Assembly (NCBI GenBank): GCA_002717655.1 | Contig: PBAY01000038.1 | Coordinates: forward strand, 1 to 62,561 | Length of the DNA: 62,561 nt | Direction of reading: 5' to 3' | Source of the DNA: Phycisphaerae bacterium | GTDB taxonomy: Bacteria; Planctomycetota; Phycisphaerae; Phycisphaerales; SM1A02 | Part shown: positions 43,802 through 52,631 of the stretch, piece by piece | Numbering within the stretch: position 1 is the stretch's first letter | Layout of the letters: the number at the start of each line of letters is the position of its first letter | Notes under the pieces: model-generated | What the model saw: only the letters and a program-made list of their open reading frames with translations | Database searches by the model: none | What the model was told of the DNA's origin: nothing | Made by a program: the position numbers and the translations under genes

Positions 43802-45037
43802 ATGGAAGCCAATAGCTGTTTAAAGATCGATCTTGATTCGCTTGCTCACAATGTGAGTTCGATACGCAGTCTCTGTTCTCCAGAGGTTCATTTCTGCGCT
43901 GTCCTCAAATCCAATGGTTATGGGCTTGGTGCAGCAGCGGTAGCTCCGACGCTGATTGAGGCGGGAGCATCCATGGTGGCGGTGTTTTCACCATGGGAAG
44001 CCGAACCCCTTCTGGATCTCGGAGTTCCCGTCCTGGTCTTGATGCCGGTTCGAACTCATGATCTTTCACCTCGAATTCTCATGGCGATCAACCAAGAGCA
44101 GGTCCAGTTCGTCGTTCATGATCTCAACCATGCTCAGGAACTTGATGAGGTTGCCAGAAGACTCGCAGCTCGAATCAGTATTCATGTCAAGATCGATACG
44201 GGGCTGCATCGAGGTGGCTGTGACCCGTGTCAAGCGAGCTCGCTGATCGAAGGTGTTCAGCGGGCACCTGGGCTGAAGCTTGCGGGGGTGATGACTCACT
44301 TTGCGGATGCGGCCACCAGCGATTCCATGACCAGCACGCAGATGCAACGGTTGCTTCAAGTCATCGACTCATTGCATGAGGAACTTCCTGCCCAGACCAT
44401 CATCCATGCAGCAGGCACCTGTGGGATGCTGCGGGGTCCAGCCTTTCATGGAGACATGGTCCGTATTGGCCTTGGTTGGACTGGACATCTCACACCACGT
44501 GCCGAGGAACTCCGGCCAAGATTGAAGGGTTCACTTCACCCGGCCGTCTCCTGGACCAGCAGGATCGCGTTGGTGCGTCATGTGGCGGCAGGTGAGCCAG
44601 TGGGCTACGGAGGTCGTTGGGTAGCGTCGCGTCCAACCAGGATAGGCATGATTCCAGTTGGTTATGGCGATGGATACCCTCACGATGCTGCACATCCATC
44701 TGATGGAGGCGGTGCGCTGTGCGTCGGACTTGGTGAAGACCATGACGAGTCGATGCTGGCTGCACCCGTGATTGGAGCTGTGAACATGGATCAGATCGCC
44801 ATCGACCTTACCGATGCACCTGATTCGATACAGGAGGGATCTTCCATCACTCTTGTTTCTTCCTGTGCGTCGTCTCCTTGTAGCCTCGAGGCCTTGTCCA
44901 AGCGACTGGGTCGACCGCCACATGCGCTTCTGGTGCAGATTCAGGGTCATATCCCCAGAACGTACGTCAAGGGTCGGCAGCAGGAACCTGACCGACTTTC
45001 TTCAGTTGCGGCGAAGTCTGCAAGAATCCTTGGCTGA
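43802..45037 (+). CDS. alr: alanine racemase
   Basis: PLP-dependent enzyme making D-alanine for peptidoglycan. The PLP Lys is in CAVLKSNGYGLGA near residue 38; the catalytic Tyr region is MIPVGYGDGYPHDAAHPSDG; GAVNMDQIAIDLTD is also typical. The domain starts at MEANSCLKIDLDSLAHN, so I chose the ATG at 43802; the frame opens at 43733. About 30 residues after the usual end (KGRQQEPDRLSS) form an extra tail. mqnA follows after 31 bases. Confidence 0.93.
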   Translation: MEANSCLKIDLDSLAHNVSSIRSLCSPEVHFCAVLKSNGYGLGAAAVAPTLIEAGASMVAVFSPWEAEPLLDLGVPVLVLMPVRTHDLSPRILMAINQEQVQFVVHDLNHAQELDEVARRLAARISIHVKIDTGLHRGGCDPCQASSLIEGVQRAPGLKLAGVMTHFADAATSDSMTSTQMQRLLQVIDSLHEELPAQTIIHAAGTCGMLRGPAFHGDMVRIGLGWTGHLTPRAEELRPRLKGSLHPAVSWTSRIALVRHVAAGEPVGYGGRWVASRPTRIGMIPVGYGDGYPHDAAHPSDGGGALCVGLGEDHDESMLAAPVIGAVNMDQIAIDLTDAPDSIQEGSSITLVSSCASSPCSLEALSKRLGRPPHALLVQIQGHIPRTYVKGRQQEPDRLSSVAAKSARILG

Positions 45038-45068
45038 CACGGTCATCCGAGACCGCTACGCTGTAGGG

Positions 45069-45950
45069 ATGTCCTCAACGGCTCCAATTGGCAGGCCTGT
45101 GTCATCCGACACGCATGACCGCGACTCTGAAGTCGTTTCGGCTCGACTGGGCGTGGTGTCGTTTCTCAACACCAGGCCGATCATCAGTGGTCTGGAGGAT
45201 CAGCCGGGCATGACACTTGTGCCCATGGTCCCCAGTCGCTTGATCGATGAGGTTGTCAAGGGCGAGGTTGATGCAGCCTTGTGTTCCAGCATCGACTATC
45301 TACGTTCACCCGTCCCGCTTCAGGCGCTTCGAGTTGCACCTCTTACCTGCAATGGCCCAACACTCACCGTTCGTCTCTTCTCTCGAGTGCCTCTTGAGAA
45401 CATCGATGTGGTTCATTGTGATACAGACAGCCATACATCAGTAGCACTGCTTCGCATTCTGATGCAGGATCTCTGGAAGCGTAATCCTGATTTCATCGAT
45501 CATGAGGCGTCGGCTGCACCGGCGGACGGGGTTGCGGAGTGGCCTGATACGGTGATGCTCATTGGTGACAAGGTGGTGACTCATGCACCGACGGAATCAA
45601 CACATCCTCATCAGTTCGACCTGGGCGAAGCCTGGAAGGAGCTGACGGGATTTCCATTCGTATTCGCCTTGTGGTTGGCACGTGCAGATACGCCGGATCA
45701 TGTTCTGTCAAGAGTTTCGGAGGCATTGGCGGATCAACTGGCATGCAACATCGCAGAAATTGATGCATTGGTTCAACGGGAAGCACCTGAACATGGTTGG
45801 CCAGTGAATCTGGCTCGAACCTATCTCAACGGTTTGATCCGTTATGAACTTGGCCCGGAACAGCTGGCAGGTGTCCAGGCCTTTCATGAGCGAGCAAGGA
45901 AGCATGGTCTGGTCGAGTACGACCGCTCCCTCGTCTTTTTCGGAGATTGA
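45069..45950 (+). CDS. mqnA: MqnA, chorismate dehydratase of the futalosine menaquinone pathway
   Basis: 293 residues from the ATG at 45069. Dehydrates chorismate to 3-enolpyruvylbenzoate, the first step of the futalosine route to menaquinone. Seen: LGVVSFLNTRPIISGLED, GEVDAALCSSIDYLRS, LFSRVPLENIDVVHCDTDSH, HQFDLGEAWKELTGFPFVFA. The longer open frame begins inside alr and is rejected. MqnA fits a menaquinone-using planctomycete; the other mqn genes are not here. The next gene starts 2 bases after its stop. Confidence 0.9.
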   Translation: MSSTAPIGRPVSSDTHDRDSEVVSARLGVVSFLNTRPIISGLEDQPGMTLVPMVPSRLIDEVVKGEVDAALCSSIDYLRSPVPLQALRVAPLTCNGPTLTVRLFSRVPLENIDVVHCDTDSHTSVALLRILMQDLWKRNPDFIDHEASAAPADGVAEWPDTVMLIGDKVVTHAPTESTHPHQFDLGEAWKELTGFPFVFALWLARADTPDHVLSRVSEALADQLACNIAEIDALVQREAPEHGWPVNLARTYLNGLIRYELGPEQLAGVQAFHERARKHGLVEYDRSLVFFGD

Positions 45951-45951
45951 T

Positions 45952-47571
45952 TTGCCCAAGGCGCCGAGGTTTCTGGCCAGCGTCGTCGATGCACTGCATC
46001 ATGATCTTCGCTTTGCGCCAGATGACACCAAGCTGAGGCAGATGAATGCTGCAGAAGAGCTGATTGGCCGGGTCAAACCTGAACAGCTCTATCCGATGGA
46101 TTTCGTGGTCTACAGGGTGACTGGCTACAGGCCTGAAACAACCGACTTCGATACCACGCTTGTTGGCAAAGCCTTGATCCGTGACCTGTGCATTTTCGTA
46201 CAGACACTGAGTGCTGAGATCGATCTTCCGATGCAGTCCGAACGAGGTCTTGCGATTCCTCTGGATCAGGTTGCAGCCAGACTGGGGATCACTCGTCGAA
46301 CAATACAGCGTCGTCGGGCGGACGGACTTGTTCTTCATTGGGTACGTGATGAATCGGGCCGGCGGTTTGTGGGCTGCTTTCCAGATTCCATGGATCGGTT
46401 TCTTGAATCATGCCCCGTGAACATGGGTTCACGATGGCGAAGGGTTGATCAGGAGGAACGGGCGGAACTGCTTTCTGCGGCGAGGTTGCTGCATGAATCC
46501 ACCGGTCAGAGTCTTGATGCCGTTGCGGGTGAACTCGCGGCCAGATTCGGTCGGTCCAGATCAACGGTTCGTCGTGTGCTTCGTGCGGATGACAGGCAGA
46601 ACGATACCCCTCTTTTTGACACACATGGCCCCCTGACATCACGTGATGCCTGTGTCTGCATCAGGGCAAGAGAAATGGGGATACCAGTCACATCCTGTGC
46701 CGAAAGATTTGGCAAGAGCAGCTCTGCACTGCACCGAGCCATGTTGCGGGAGCGAGTGTCGCGTCTGCAGGCGTTGCCACTTCGATGGAGTGTTCTGCCC
46801 ACCTTCAACCGACCTGACGCAGATCAAGTATTGCTGGGTCTGGATGTCGTTGAACGTGGTCTGCCGGGCCCCGATCTGGTTGTTGACATACGTGAGCCAT
46901 TGGCATCATGCAGCGAAGCAGACCGTGAACGCATGGTCGTAGCAAGTCACTGGCTGCTGGCACGAGCATCATCCGTGCTTTTGGAACTCGATCAGCAGCC
47001 GGATGCATCGCAGGTTGATGCTGTGGAATCAGATCTGAGATGGGCGGGGCGGTTGCGTGGCGCGATTGTCAGGCAAGGGTTGCCTGCGGCATTTCAGGCT
47101 TGTGAGCATTCACTGGGGCGTCCTGTGTGGGGGTTGCCTCGGGAAGAAGCCAGGCGGTGGTATCAACGCTGTCTTCAGGCCTGTTGGGAAGTAGTGGATG
47201 CCTTGGAACCTCGCTTGTCTTCCAGATTGGAATCACGTTGCATCGCTGCGATGGATCGGTTGCTGGCAACACGCAAGCCTGCATCGCGTCCAAGGGCAGC
47301 GGCCAGACATGACTCGGATCAATTGCAGTTTGCATGGATGCATCGTCAGCTGGTCATGTGGCCATGGCTTGAACCTGATCATCACTGGATAAGCCGACGA
47401 AGCAGACTTCAGAAGGCTGATCATGATCTGATCACAGAGCGGTGGGGCTGTGATGGACTTCGGCCGCTAAGGGTTCAGGAGCTTGTCAGGAAACATGGCG
47501 GCACATCGACAGCAATGCAGAGAAAGCTGCATGGCCTGGAAGTCCAGTTGCGTATGAACCGATTGTCCTGA
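45952..47571 (+). CDS. multi-HTH sigma-factor-like regulatory protein
   Basis: 539 residues from a TTG at 45952 that has GGAG at 6 bases and lies 2 bases after the mqnA stop; the earlier in-frame ATG would be inside mqnA. Several helix-turn-helix segments are visible: about 102-125 (IPLDQVAARLGITRRTIQRR), about 187-212 (SLDAVAGELAARFGRSRSTV), about 243-270 (IPVTSCAERFGKSSSALHRA) and about 505-530 (LRVQELVRKHGGTSTAMQRK). The last, preceded by ITERWGCDGLRP, resembles sigma70 region 4. The middle is helical. Probably a planctomycete-specific transcription factor; target unknown. Confidence 0.8.
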   Translation: MPKAPRFLASVVDALHHDLRFAPDDTKLRQMNAAEELIGRVKPEQLYPMDFVVYRVTGYRPETTDFDTTLVGKALIRDLCIFVQTLSAEIDLPMQSERGLAIPLDQVAARLGITRRTIQRRRADGLVLHWVRDESGRRFVGCFPDSMDRFLESCPVNMGSRWRRVDQEERAELLSAARLLHESTGQSLDAVAGELAARFGRSRSTVRRVLRADDRQNDTPLFDTHGPLTSRDACVCIRAREMGIPVTSCAERFGKSSSALHRAMLRERVSRLQALPLRWSVLPTFNRPDADQVLLGLDVVERGLPGPDLVVDIREPLASCSEADRERMVVASHWLLARASSVLLELDQQPDASQVDAVESDLRWAGRLRGAIVRQGLPAAFQACEHSLGRPVWGLPREEARRWYQRCLQACWEVVDALEPRLSSRLESRCIAAMDRLLATRKPASRPRAAARHDSDQLQFAWMHRQLVMWPWLEPDHHWISRRSRLQKADHDLITERWGCDGLRPLRVQELVRKHGGTSTAMQRKLHGLEVQLRMNRLS

Positions 47572-48120
47572 TCAACGCTTGGAGAACTGGAATCGCTTGC
47601 GAGCACCGGGCTGACCGGGCTTCTTGCGTTCCACGCGACGCGGGTCACGGGTAAGGAAGCCGTGTTCGCGAAGAGTGGGTTCCAGTGAGTTGTCATAGTT
47701 TCGCAGGGCGCGACCAAGTCCGAGGAGGATGGCTCCTGCCTGACCGGTGTAACCGCCGCCACGAACATTGACCTGAATATCGACCTGGCCCGTGGTGCGG
47801 GTGGCCTCAAGTACGTTCATCAGATCCTGGTGATCTCGCTCTTCCGTGAAGAAGGTGGTCATAGGACGTTTGTTGACATGAAAGTCACCATTTCCTGGAC
47901 GAACACGGACTCTGGCAACAGCTGCCTTACGACGACCAGTGCCCCAGAACCAGCCACCAGCGGAAGCGGGTTTGGTAGCGACCGGAGCCAGATTCTCACT
48001 TGGCATGACCGGTGCGGCATCAGCGATGGATGCAGGAGCTTCAGGAGTCGCTGCCTCAGGGGTCGCGGGGGCGTCGGCCTGAGGTGCTGGATCGGGAGTG
48101 GCTTGTTCTTCGGTGGTCAT
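47572..48120 (-). CDS. rpsI: small ribosomal subunit protein uS9 with N-terminal extension
   Basis: 182 residues. The uS9 domain begins near residue 58 (GTGRRKAAVARVRVRPGNGD) and ends with GARKRFQFSKR. The first 55 residues are an Ala/Pro/Glu-rich extension absent from E. coli uS9 (130 residues). The gene order rplM-rpsI is the usual one, with 40 bases between. Its stop codon abuts that of the convergent sigma-like gene (TGATCA). Confidence 0.95.
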   Translation of the reverse strand: MTTEEQATPDPAPQADAPATPEAATPEAPASIADAAPVMPSENLAPVATKPASAGGWFWGTGRRKAAVARVRVRPGNGDFHVNKRPMTTFFTEERDHQDLMNVLEATRTTGQVDIQVNVRGGGYTGQAGAILLGLGRALRNYDNSLEPTLREHGFLTRDPRRVERKKPGQPGARKRFQFSKR

Positions 48121-48160
48121 ACTGTCGAGATCACTTGTGTGTGTTCGTGGAAATTAGCGT

Positions 48161-48595
48161 TCAACCGTCAAGCGGCTCCAGCCCATTGCTGGCATGCGGA
48201 TGATCGGTTCCGCGATAAACCTTCAACTTCTTGATCATGGCTCGGCCAAGTCGAGTCTTTGGCAGCATTCGACGGACAGCGGTCTCGATGACTCGCTCCG
48301 GATGCTTCTCAAGTTCGGAACCCAGCGAACGTGTCTTGAGGCCACCGGGATAACCCGAATACCGCATCAGGACGCGTTGCTCGGCCTTGCGACCAGTGAC
48401 GACAACACGCTCGGCGTTGGTTACGACTACATAGTCGCCTGTGTCAACGTGAGGAGTGTAGTCAGGGCGATGCTTGCCCATGAGTGCAGTGGCGATTCGT
48501 ACAGCCATGCGGCCAAGTACCTCACCATCGGCATCGACATGACGCCAACGGCGATCAACCTCAGTATTCTTCATGAACGTGGTCTGACGAGGCAT
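48161..48595 (-). CDS. rplM: large ribosomal subunit protein uL13
   Basis: 144 residues, full length. Family segments are VDADGEVLGRMAVRIATALM, GKHRPDYTPHVDTGDYVVVT, NAERVVVTGRK and the C-terminal KLKVYRGTDHPHAS. First gene of rplM-rpsI; its leader carries two hairpins (48620-48678). Confidence 0.96.
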   Translation of the reverse strand: MPRQTTFMKNTEVDRRWRHVDADGEVLGRMAVRIATALMGKHRPDYTPHVDTGDYVVVTNAERVVVTGRKAEQRVLMRYSGYPGGLKTRSLGSELEKHPERVIETAVRRMLPKTRLGRAMIKKLKVYRGTDHPHASNGLEPLDG

Positions 48596-48619
48596 GACCC
48601 AACGTCCTTTCTGGCAACA

Positions 48620-48678
48620 CCGGCTAGGCCGGCTCGAACCTGACGAGATATCAATAACGCAACCCCCCGAGGGGGTTG
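48620..48678 (-). promoter_or_regulatory. two hairpins in the rplM-rpsI leader
   Basis: CCGGC/GCCGG with a 3-base loop (48620-48632) and CAACCCCC/GGGGGTTG with a 3-base loop (48660-48678). Both stand in the minus-strand leader upstream of rplM; ribosomal protein operons are often controlled by such structures. Neither is followed by a T run on either strand, so they are not obvious terminators. Confidence 0.35.
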
Positions 48679-48771
48679 TCTGACGAATCCACGAGGATAT
48701 CGTTCCAGCCGGTCATGTCAAGCTCCGTAACGCTCAGAACCGCCTCAGAGCCACTAGAATAACGGCATCTC

Positions 48772-50244
48772 ATGAATTTCAGACCAGACTCAGCCCATGA
48801 TCATATATCAGGTGATGGCCCCTCCAGAGGCGGCTCAGGGGGTCTTGTGCTGCCAATCCTCGCTTGGATGGTCGTCATCGCGGTGATTATCTGGCGTTCC
48901 GGCTTGATGACTCCTGATCAACAGCCCTCACCGGATTCCAAGGCCCAGGAATCAGTTCTTGTCGACGTGATCCTCAAGATGCAGGGCAAGCTGCTGCTTG
49001 CCATGAAAGCAGCTGAATCCCTTCAGGGGAATCAGGCGGGCAGTGATGCTGTGGAGATGAACGAGCAGATTCGTGAACAGTTGGAGGCGTTGGTAACCGG
49101 GCCTGTCTCCCAGCGTCAACAGGTTGCAGCCTTGGCAGGTGTATTGCTTGGTCCTGATGAAGTTGATGAGATGCTTGTCAGACTCGATCGCGATGCGGCA
49201 GAGGCAGGCGTCGAGATCACGCCTGAAGCTCATCATCTATCCAAGATCTTGCGTCAGGCCTTTGATTCAACAGATGGCGAGCTCGATTCATCAGAACGTG
49301 ATCTTCTCAGGACAGATCTTGGCTGGTCGGGAGAATTGGTGATTGCCCGAACACAGCCGGACCAGTCAGAATCATGGAAGCAGTTTCAGCAATCAAGCGT
49401 GTGGCTTCTTGGTGGAATGATGTTTGTCATGGTCGCGGGGGTACTGCTTGCCTTGGCGGGTCTGATCGGCCTGATCATTGGTGTGGTCTGGTCATTCAAG
49501 GGGTATCTCAATGTACTGCCAGCATCCAAGTACTCCATCCGTCCTGGTATTGAAGTGTTTGCGATCTGGTTGATTCTGTTCTACCTCTTTAGTCAGCTGT
49601 CGGGATCGCTTGGTGGTGGACTTGTTGGTGCAACGTTGGCATTCTTCGCCAGTCTTCTGGCAATCCTTTGGTATCCCCTGCGAGGTGTGCCTCTTCGACA
49701 GGCGATGGCGGACATCGGTTACACGAGAGGTCGAGGTTGGATACGCGAGATTCTGGCGGGATGTGCTGGCTACGCGATGATGCTTCCAATTCTTGCCATC
49801 GGTCTGGTTGGGACCATATTGCTCATGCAGTCTGGTGCTGCAGGGGAAGGCGCAGGATTTCAGTCGGATGCGGGTGCGGCACATCCGATTTTCAGCATGC
49901 TGGCGAACAGCACGATTGCTGGTCTTGTGTCGATCTATCTTCTTGCCGCAGTCGCTGCACCAGTGGTCGAAGAGACCATTTTCCGCGGTGTGCTCTACCG
50001 CCATCTTCGAGACAGCTCTCGCAGCTGGGCGATCTGGCTCAGCATCGGCATGTCCGGTCTTGTATCAGGCGTGATCTTCGCGGCCATACACCCTCAGGGG
50101 TGGATGGCGATTCCTGCATTGGGGGCAATCGGATTTGCACTTGCGTTGGCTCGTGAATGGCGAAACAGCCTGATTGCACCAATGTTGATGCATGCGCTGA
50201 ACAACGGGCTGGTCATCACCATGGCGATGCTCGTGTTGTCCTAG
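48772..50244 (+). CDS. CPBP-family intramembrane glutamic protease
   Basis: 490 residues. One membrane segment near residue 30, a soluble helical region (about 55-210), then about seven more membrane segments. The C-terminal CPBP (Rce1-like) domain has all motifs: VVEETIFRGVLYRHL (EExxxR), FAAIHPQGW with His, and HALNNGLVI with His and Asn. An active protease is expected; substrate unknown. The 3' end overlaps the convergent Mrp gene by 4 bases. Confidence 0.9.
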   Translation: MNFRPDSAHDHISGDGPSRGGSGGLVLPILAWMVVIAVIIWRSGLMTPDQQPSPDSKAQESVLVDVILKMQGKLLLAMKAAESLQGNQAGSDAVEMNEQIREQLEALVTGPVSQRQQVAALAGVLLGPDEVDEMLVRLDRDAAEAGVEITPEAHHLSKILRQAFDSTDGELDSSERDLLRTDLGWSGELVIARTQPDQSESWKQFQQSSVWLLGGMMFVMVAGVLLALAGLIGLIIGVVWSFKGYLNVLPASKYSIRPGIEVFAIWLILFYLFSQLSGSLGGGLVGATLAFFASLLAILWYPLRGVPLRQAMADIGYTRGRGWIREILAGCAGYAMMLPILAIGLVGTILLMQSGAAGEGAGFQSDAGAAHPIFSMLANSTIAGLVSIYLLAAVAAPVVEETIFRGVLYRHLRDSSRSWAIWLSIGMSGLVSGVIFAAIHPQGWMAIPALGAIGFALALAREWRNSLIAPMLMHALNNGLVITMAMLVLS

Positions 50245-51335
50245 CGAACCGAGATGGTTGGCTGAACCATGTCATCGCCCATTGATTTGATCGAGACCTG
50301 CTGTGCCACAGCTTTGCACATGTCCATCAAGGCTGATGTGATCGTTTCATCAATGTCATAGTTGGCTTCAGGTGTGCCGGCATCGGCATGCATTCGCATC
50401 TTGACATGAAGTGGTACCGCTCCCAAGAACGGAAGATTCATGGCTGCAGCCATTGCTTCAGCTCCGCCACGACCGAAGAGATCGTATTCCTTGCCATCAT
50501 CCGCCAGGAACCAGCTCATGTTCTCGACGACTCCCAGTACATCAACAGAGAGCTGTTGGAACATTCGCACCGCTCGCCGTGCATCATCCTGCGCCACCTG
50601 CTGAGGAGTACAGACTACGACCGCACCAGTCAGGGGAAGCTGTTGTGCCAGTGAAAGCGGGACATCGCCTGTTCCCGGAGGCAGATCCACCAGGAGATAG
50701 TCGAGTTCGCCCCAGATCGTCTGCATCAGCAGTTGTGAAAAGGCCTTGTGGGCCATGGGGCCTCGCCAGATCATTGGCTTTTCCGGATCAACCAGTTTGG
50801 CAATGGTCATCGCCTTGATGCCTGCCACTTCAAATGGATCAAGCATGTTGCCACGAGAAGTCGGGGTTGATTCGCCAAGGCCCAGCATGGTTTCAAGCGA
50901 CGGGCCGTAGATGTCTCCATCGAGGAGCCCAACCCGTGCACCCAGTTTGGCCAGCCCGACCGCGAGATTCACGGATACCGATGACTTGCCTACGCCTCCC
51001 TTGCCGGCACCGACGGCGATGACATGCCGGACGCCCGAAAGAGGTTTTCCGTCATCCTGAGCCTTGTTGCCCCGTACGGAGGCGGAGAATTCAATTTCCA
51101 CCTTGGGTTTGGAGTCACCAACTTCAGTGGCTTTGGAGCTAACAGCCTCAATGATGTCATCACGGATCTTGTCTTTCATGGGGCAGGCAGGAGTCGTCAG
51201 ATCCACATGAACCTTGACTATTCCGTCTGCAACCGTGGCATCCTTGATCATTCCCAGGGTGACCAGATCACGATGGAGATCAGGGTCCTGAACCGTACTC
51301 AGGGCTTGCATCAGATGATCATGATCGAGTTTCAT
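50241..51335 (-). CDS. Mrp/NBP35-type P-loop ATPase, Fe-S cluster carrier
   Basis: 364 residues. An N-terminal MIP18/DUF59 domain (about 1-85, with QDPDLHRDLVTLGMI and TPACPMKD) precedes a ParA/MinD-like ATPase with VGAGKGGVGKSSVSVNLAVG, DGDIYGPSLETMLG, YLLVDLPPGTGDVPLSL and CTPQQVAQDDARRAVRMF. Loads or carries iron-sulfur clusters in the cytosol. The usual CxxC near the C-terminus is not evident. MIP18 domains also occur in PaaD in this window. Confidence 0.9.
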   Translation of the reverse strand: MKLDHDHLMQALSTVQDPDLHRDLVTLGMIKDATVADGIVKVHVDLTTPACPMKDKIRDDIIEAVSSKATEVGDSKPKVEIEFSASVRGNKAQDDGKPLSGVRHVIAVGAGKGGVGKSSVSVNLAVGLAKLGARVGLLDGDIYGPSLETMLGLGESTPTSRGNMLDPFEVAGIKAMTIAKLVDPEKPMIWRGPMAHKAFSQLLMQTIWGELDYLLVDLPPGTGDVPLSLAQQLPLTGAVVVCTPQQVAQDDARRAVRMFQQLSVDVLGVVENMSWFLADDGKEYDLFGRGGAEAMAAAMNLPFLGAVPLHVKMRMHADAGTPEANYDIDETITSALMDMCKAVAQQVSIKSMGDDMVQPTISVR

Positions 51336-51449
51336 CGTGTCTCTTTGGCCTCTGAAGCTTCATTTGGAGGTTGAGGGGATATACGAACCACTGGCTTCGT
51401 AAGATATCAACACACGGCTTGTATGGCTGCACAATTCAGGAGAAACCTC

Positions 51450-52520
51450 ATGCCTCAGTTCCTGACGATATTCGGTGCATTGGTGACATCTAGTTCAGTG
51501 GGTATCGGTGCGTTTCTGGCACCCGACTATGACCCGACCGATCCGTCACAGGTCGCAGAACGAGAGGCGGCACCTGATACTCCGCCATCTGAAGATCTCA
51601 GTGGTCCTTCGGTTGATGATCGTGATATTACGAACAGAGGCAGAGGCAGGAATCCAAGCATGGGTCAATCCGCCACAACCTCTGTTGAAGGATTGCTCCA
51701 GGCACGATGTGCCAACTGCCATGGGCCCAAGAAGCAGAAAGCCGGTGTCCAGGTGATGCCGGTTGAATCGATCTTTACGGGTCCCGAAACAGATTGGGTT
51801 GTTCTGCCAGGTAAGCCTGAAGAGAGTCTGTTGATTGAAAGAATGGTGTTGCCAGCAGGTCATGATGACATCATGCCTCCCAGTGGTGAACCCATGACCA
51901 AGGAAGAGGTCGCCTTGATCAGCAACTGGATCAAGAACGGCGCCAAGCCTGAGGAGGCACGCCGTCAGGTGGGTGGTTCCATGAATGGCATGGGTTCAGA
52001 TGGTCGTCGCTCACGCGGAGTCAACGCTCGAGTCTGGATGCAGATCTATCTCAAGCTTGATTTGACCAAGGAACAACGAGCATCGGCAGTAGAAAAGAGT
52101 CGGAGCTTGCTGCGGGAAACCGAGGCATTTCAGGCAGAATATGGTGCTCGGATACGTGCAATTCAGCAGAAGGTCCGTTCATTCGAAGACCGCAGTAACC
52201 CAACAGAAGAGTTGATCAACTTGCGGAAGGAACTGCAGACCTTGCAGGCCAAGCAACCCGATGTTGCAGCAGTTCAGGAATTGCTTTGGAAGGCCTTGAC
52301 GACCGAGCAGCAAGCTGAAATGAGAAAGCTGCTCGCTGAGCCTGAGAGCCGACGTGGAAACAGGGGTCGAGGTGAACGAGGGCGTTCTATGAGGCCTGGC
52401 TCGGATGAGAGGGGCGAAACACCTCGAGAAAGGCGTCGAAGATTGCTTGAGGAACGTCGAAAAGCCAGAGAACGTGAAGAGGCTTCAGAGACAGGTTCTG
52501 ATCCGGATACTCGTGATTGA
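51450..52520 (+). CDS. secreted protein with planctomycete-type cytochrome c domain
   Basis: 356 residues from the ATG at 51450 (AGGAG at 7 bases). Signal peptide, then a c-type domain: CANCH at 87-91 attaches haem, and VVLPGKPEESLLIERM and HDDIMPPSGEPMTKEEVALI follow as in planctomycete PSC domains. A helical segment (about 190-290) and an Arg/Glu-rich tail follow, the latter probably disordered. Likely periplasmic electron carrier or structural haem protein. Distinct from DUF1549/1553 fusions. Confidence 0.85.
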   Translation: MPQFLTIFGALVTSSSVGIGAFLAPDYDPTDPSQVAEREAAPDTPPSEDLSGPSVDDRDITNRGRGRNPSMGQSATTSVEGLLQARCANCHGPKKQKAGVQVMPVESIFTGPETDWVVLPGKPEESLLIERMVLPAGHDDIMPPSGEPMTKEEVALISNWIKNGAKPEEARRQVGGSMNGMGSDGRRSRGVNARVWMQIYLKLDLTKEQRASAVEKSRSLLRETEAFQAEYGARIRAIQQKVRSFEDRSNPTEELINLRKELQTLQAKQPDVAAVQELLWKALTTEQQAEMRKLLAEPESRRGNRGRGERGRSMRPGSDERGETPRERRRRLLEERRKAREREEASETGSDPDTRD

Positions 52521-52631
52521 GCTGTCTCAACTCCAGATCTGGAATCTTCGTATCGAGTGATTGCGGATACCTTTCCAGCTCCCTATGCTCTCTGCTGCCT
52601 TTTGAAATGGGCGGAAAGCAGGGGATCTACG

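Noticed and set aside
49492-50004. Minus-strand open frame opposite the CPBP protease
   Set aside because: Covers membrane-spanning codons of a clear protease; product is basic and Cys/His-rich without a pattern.
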